Assembly: GCA_013153105.1 (NCBI GenBank) | Contig: JAADFC010000016.1 | Span: 1 to 7,774 of the forward strand | Source of the DNA: Thermoproteota archaeon | GTDB lineage: Archaea > Thermoproteota > Thermoprotei_A > Sulfolobales > Pyrodictiaceae | Direction: 5' to 3' | Length of the DNA stretch: 7,774 bases | In this document: positions 5,984 through 7,774 of the stretch, one piece after another | How the letters are laid out: every line of letters starts with the position of its first letter | Position numbering within the stretch: position 1 is the stretch's first letter | Program-made: the position numbers and the translations under genes | The notes under the pieces: generated by a model | Told to the model about the DNA's origin: nothing | The model's input: the letters and a program-made list of their open reading frames with translations, nothing else | Database searches by the model: none

Positions 5984-6071
5984 GCGGGGGTGCCCGAGCC
6001 AGGTCGAAGGGGGCGGGCTCAAGACCCGCTGGCGTAGGCCGGCGTGGGTTCAAATCCCACCCCCCGCACCA
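5984..6071 (+). tRNA. tRNA-Leu (anticodon CAA)
   Basis: This is a class II tRNA of 88 bases with encoded CCA. Acceptor arms GCGGGGG (5984-5990) and CCCCCGC (6061-6067) pair fully. The anticodon stem GCGGG/CCCGC encloses loop CTCAAGA, giving anticodon CAA at 6020-6022, which reads TTG. The long variable arm folds as GGC-gtag-GCC, as expected for leucine, and the T-arm is GTGGG-TTCAAAT-CCCAC. No intron interrupts it. It lies 43 bases after tRNA-Arg with no TATA-like run between, so a joint transcript is likely. Confidence 0.97.
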
Positions 6072-6110
6072 CAAACAAACAGGCCCCACACAAGCTGCAG
6101 ATGGCCCTCC

Positions 6111-6521
6111 TCACCGTCCGCCGTCGTGCTCGCCGAGACAGCGGCCGAGCCTCTTAGCCATACCGACGAGGGCCGAGAGCCCTCTAACGACATCCTCGTC
6201 GCGGAGGGCCCTTAAGAGGCTGAGCGGCCCCCGGATAACGTATGGCTCCCCGCCCGCGGCAGGAGCCGCCGCCTCAACCAGACAGCGTGTAACCACGCTA
6301 ACCGCGCTGGGGTCGAACTCGGCTGAGCCGATTCCCCGGAGCATGGAGTCGGCCAAGAGGCCTAGCCGGGCGGCCTTCTCACTGTTAAGCCTCTCGACTA
6401 TATCATCGTAGTTCTCCGCAAGCACTATAAGCAGGTCGAGAAGCCCGTTCTCCTTCATCCTCCGCGCGATCAGCGCAAGCTCCCTAAGCTCCTCCAGCTC
6501 TATCGCCTGCTTAGAAGTCAA
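6111..6521 (-). CDS. DUF1641 family protein
   Basis: This is a 136-residue, mostly helical, soluble protein. The segment PLSLLRALRDEDVVRGLSAL (99-118) followed by VGMAKRLGRCL matches the DUF1641 signature (GLLxLLRALRDPDVQRGLxFLL). In bacteria this family often lies next to formate dehydrogenase subunits, but its biochemical role is not established. No redox gene is adjacent here, so that role cannot be assumed. N-terminal helices (about 5-60) are rich in Leu and charged residues. The start is TTG at 6519-6521, supported by GGTGG (6529-6533) 7 bases upstream; an ATG just upstream runs straight into TAG. It ends 40 bases from tRNA-Leu, facing it. It follows the winged-helix-like gene but is separated from it by a T run. 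Confidence 0.7.
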   Translation of the reverse strand: MTSKQAIELEELRELALIARRMKENGLLDLLIVLAENYDDIVERLNSEKAARLGLLADSMLRGIGSAEFDPSAVSVVTRCLVEAAAPAAGGEPYVIRGPLSLLRALRDEDVVRGLSALVGMAKRLGRCLGEHDGGR

Positions 6522-6528
6522 GCTACAT

Positions 6529-6533
6529 CCACC
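6529..6533 (-). promoter_or_regulatory. Ribosome-binding site that sets the DUF1641 TTG start
   Basis: GGTGG on the minus strand with a 7-base spacer precedes TTG (6519-6521). The spacing equals that before the aroD TTG. No other in-frame start upstream is available. Confidence 0.6.
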
Positions 6534-6545
6534 GGCTGGAAAGCG

Positions 6546-6553
6546 GCTATAGC
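6546..6553 (-). promoter_or_regulatory. Possible TATA-like element for the DUF1641 gene
   Basis: The minus strand reads gctatagc, itself a palindrome. It lies about 28 bases before the TTG start, so transcription would begin almost at the ribosome-binding site. The match is short and the call is weak. Confidence 0.25.
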
Positions 6554-6563
6554 GTTAGGGGAG

Positions 6564-6569
6564 AAAAAA
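6564..6569 (-). terminator. Oligo-T stop after the winged-helix-like gene
   Basis: On the minus strand six T residues follow the TGA of the 79-residue gene by 27 bases. A small GC hairpin (CCCC-ggc-GGGG) lies between. This fits an archaeal T-run terminator for the cdc48-winged-helix transcript and separates it from the DUF1641 gene. Confidence 0.5.
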
Positions 6570-6596
6570 CCCTAGGAACCCCCGCCGGGGTGAGTC

Positions 6597-6836
6597 TCAA
6601 ACCTTCTTCAGCAGCTCAACATTCCTCAAATCCTCTTTCAGTACCGACACATATATTATGCCCTGCATCTCGAGCTTCATAAGCTCATGGAGGAACTCGG
6701 CAAAGGTTATATCATACTTCCTGTCCAAGAGCGCATGGTAAAGCTCCACGTCCTTGGCGCTGCCGCCGCGCCTCTCAAGCTCCTCAACTATAGCATAGTA
6801 GAGGGGCACGCTACGCCAGGTCGAGGAGGGTGCCAC
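6597..6836 (-). CDS. Small winged-helix-like protein, function unknown
   Basis: This is a 79-residue soluble protein I cannot assign to a named family. Its pattern suggests a winged helix: helix 1 LYYAIVEELERRGG (about 12-25), a second helix VELYHALLDRKYD (30-42), a third helix TFAEFLHELMKLEMQG (44-59), then a short beta pair IIYVSVLKEDLRNVELL. The order is that of archaeal wHTH proteins, where helix 3 would contact DNA, but an RNA- or protein-binding role is equally possible. The GTG start at 6834-6836 is firm: it follows GGAGGTGG, an excellent archaeal ribosome-binding site. That site lies inside a perfect palindrome (6846-6861). The gene begins 84 bases after cdc48 on the same strand with no clear promoter between, so cotranscription is likely. 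Confidence 0.75.
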   Translation of the reverse strand: MAPSSTWRSVPLYYAIVEELERRGGSAKDVELYHALLDRKYDITFAEFLHELMKLEMQGIIYVSVLKEDLRNVELLKKV

Positions 6837-6842
6837 CTTACA

Positions 6843-6861
6843 CCACCTCCTTGCAAGGAGG
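6843..6861 (-). promoter_or_regulatory. Perfect palindrome containing the ribosome-binding site of the winged-helix-like gene
   Basis: CCTCCTTGCAAGGAGG (6846-6861) equals its own reverse complement over 16 bases. In minus-strand RNA the CCUCC arm can pair with the GGAGG of the ribosome-binding site and hide it, with a UUGCAA loop. As DNA it is a symmetrical site that a dimeric regulator, perhaps the encoded protein itself, could bind. Either way it is well placed to control the GTG at 6836. Confidence 0.6.
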
Positions 6862-6920
6862 GATGGGAAACGCCGAAAGAGCCGAGCCGCAAGACGCAGG
6901 GCGGCCCTGGAGGCGCAGGC

Positions 6921-7774
6921 TCACGTGTAGATCGTGGGCTTAGCCTGTATCAGCCTACTGCCCGGCAGCTGCTGCCTAGACTTCTGGAGCCACTCCTCGT
7001 AGAACTTTGTCATCTCCGGCGTTATACTCGGCTTCACCACCTCCAACGCCTTGAGGAAGTGCCTCATATGTATCTTCGTCGCGTTTATATCCTCGCGCAA
7101 GGCTAGCATCGCAGCCTCCCTAACCAGCGCCGCGAGATCAGCGCCGCTGTACCCCTCGGTTCTAATCGCAAGCAGCTCCAGGTCCACGTCGTCTGCTAGG
7201 GGCATCTTCCTGGTGTGTATCCTGAGTATCTCGAGGCGGGCCTTCTTGTCGGGCGGTGGCACGTAGACAACCTTGTCGAACCTCCCGGGGCGCAGCAGCG
7301 CCGGGTCGAGGATGTCCGGCCTGTTCGTTGCAGCGATAACCACGACGTTGCTGAGCGGGACTATACCGTCAAGTTCGGCCAGCAGCTGGTTCACAATCCT
7401 ATAGGTGACGCCGCTCGTGTCGAAGGCGCCACGCGTCTGGGCTATCGCGTCTATTTCGTCGAAGAACACTATTGCTGGCGAATGCTGCCTAGCCTTCCTG
7501 AATATCTCCCTTATCATCTTCTCGCTTTCGCCTACCCATTTGCTGAGCACCTCGGGGCCCCTGACTGCGATGAAGTTGGCGCCACTCTCAGTCGCAGCAG
7601 CCTTGGCGAGCAGCGTCTTGCCGGTGCCCGGCGGGCCGAAGAGCAGCACACCCTTAGGCGGCGTTATACCGAGTCTGCGGAACACCTCCGGGTGCTTCAG
7701 GGGCCACTCAACAGCCTCACGCAGCTGCTGCTTCACATCCTCAAGCCCGCCAATATCATCCCAATGAACCTCCG
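6921..7774 (-). CDS. cdc48: Cdc48/VAT-type AAA+ ATPase, second ATPase domain and C-terminus (5' end outside the window)
   Basis: Cdc48 is a hexameric unfoldase that feeds proteins to partners such as the 20S proteasome. The 283 visible residues cover the second AAA domain (D2) and tail. It starts with EVHWDDIGGLEDVK, the linker into D2. Then come Walker A GPPGTGKT (46-53), pore loop KWVGESE (78-84; a Trp at this position is a D2 trait), Walker B FFDEID (103-108), sensor 1 ATNRPD (148-153), arginine fingers in LLRPGRFD (159-166), sensor 2 GYSGADLAALVREAA (207-221), and the C-terminal helices IHMRHFLKALEVVKPSIT. The last three residues are Ile-Tyr-Thr, an HbYX motif of the kind that docks on the 20S proteasome. 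PAN is unlikely because its pore loop and C-terminal helices differ. The N-domain and D1 should lie beyond the right edge. The small winged-helix-like gene follows. Confidence 0.95.
   Translation of the reverse strand, partial: EVHWDDIGGLEDVKQQLREAVEWPLKHPEVFRRLGITPPKGVLLFGPPGTGKTLLAKAAATESGANFIAVRGPEVLSKWVGESEKMIREIFRKARQHSPAIVFFDEIDAIAQTRGAFDTSGVTYRIVNQLLAELDGIVPLSNVVVIAATNRPDILDPALLRPGRFDKVVYVPPPDKKARLEILRIHTRKMPLADDVDLELLAIRTEGYSGADLAALVREAAMLALREDINATKIHMRHFLKALEVVKPSITPEMTKFYEEWLQKSRQQLPGSRLIQAKPTIYT

Noticed and set aside
6921..7774. Proteasome-activating nucleotidase PAN
   Set aside because: PAN shares Walker motifs and an HbYX tail, but the pore loop KWVGESE and the C-terminal helical region match the Cdc48 D2 domain, and the upstream EVHWDDIGGLEDVK is the Cdc48 D1-D2 linker.

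Overview
The window looks like chromosomal DNA of a high-G+C hyperthermophilic crenarchaeon, most likely of the Desulfurococcales/Pyrodictiaceae type. That placement is an inference. It rests on an archaeal Cdc48-type AAA ATPase, a pilin with an archaeal class III signal peptide, tRNAs with encoded CCA, frequent GTG/TTG starts, arginine mostly written AGG/CGC, and Shine-Dalgarno sites of the form GGTGG complementary to an archaeal 16S 3' end. No mobile element, CRISPR array or phage gene was seen.

Layout. On the minus strand at 1-1313 lie hisF (truncated by the window edge) and hisB, two histidine biosynthesis genes, transcribed hisB then hisF. A small metallophosphoesterase (1425-1940, +) is divergent from hisB. 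Its stop codon shares a CTAG with the stop of the convergent gene aroD (1937-3001, -). That gene carries a type I 3-dehydroquinate dehydratase behind an unrecognised cysteine-containing N-terminal region of about 125 residues. aroD follows, 17 bases downstream, a gene for a protein with two PRC-barrel-like segments (3019-3849, -). Further right are a membrane-anchored coiled-coil surface protein with eleven N-glycosylation sequons (3907-5256, -) and, divergent from it, a short type IV pilin (5412-5798, +). Next come tRNA-Arg(CCT) and tRNA-Leu(CAA) on the plus strand, preceded by a strong TATA-like T/A run. The right end is all minus strand: a cdc48 C-terminal half ending in a proteasome-docking-like HbYX tail, a 79-residue winged-helix-like protein, and a DUF1641 protein.

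How the genes relate. hisB/hisF and aroD serve amino-acid biosynthesis. The coiled-coil glycoprotein and the pilin are both predicted to act outside the membrane and share a divergent intergenic region. Cdc48 is a protein unfoldase, and its downstream small gene has its ribosome-binding site inside a perfect 16-base palindrome.

Most of the window is ordinary archaeal housekeeping sequence. The most interesting points are the lack of any canonical start codon for hisF, the palindrome that contains the ribosome-binding site of the small winged-helix gene, the N-terminal extension and altered loop residue of AroD, and the coiled-coil glycoprotein with a possibly inactivated transglutaminase-like domain. 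I did not find a clear new multi-gene system.
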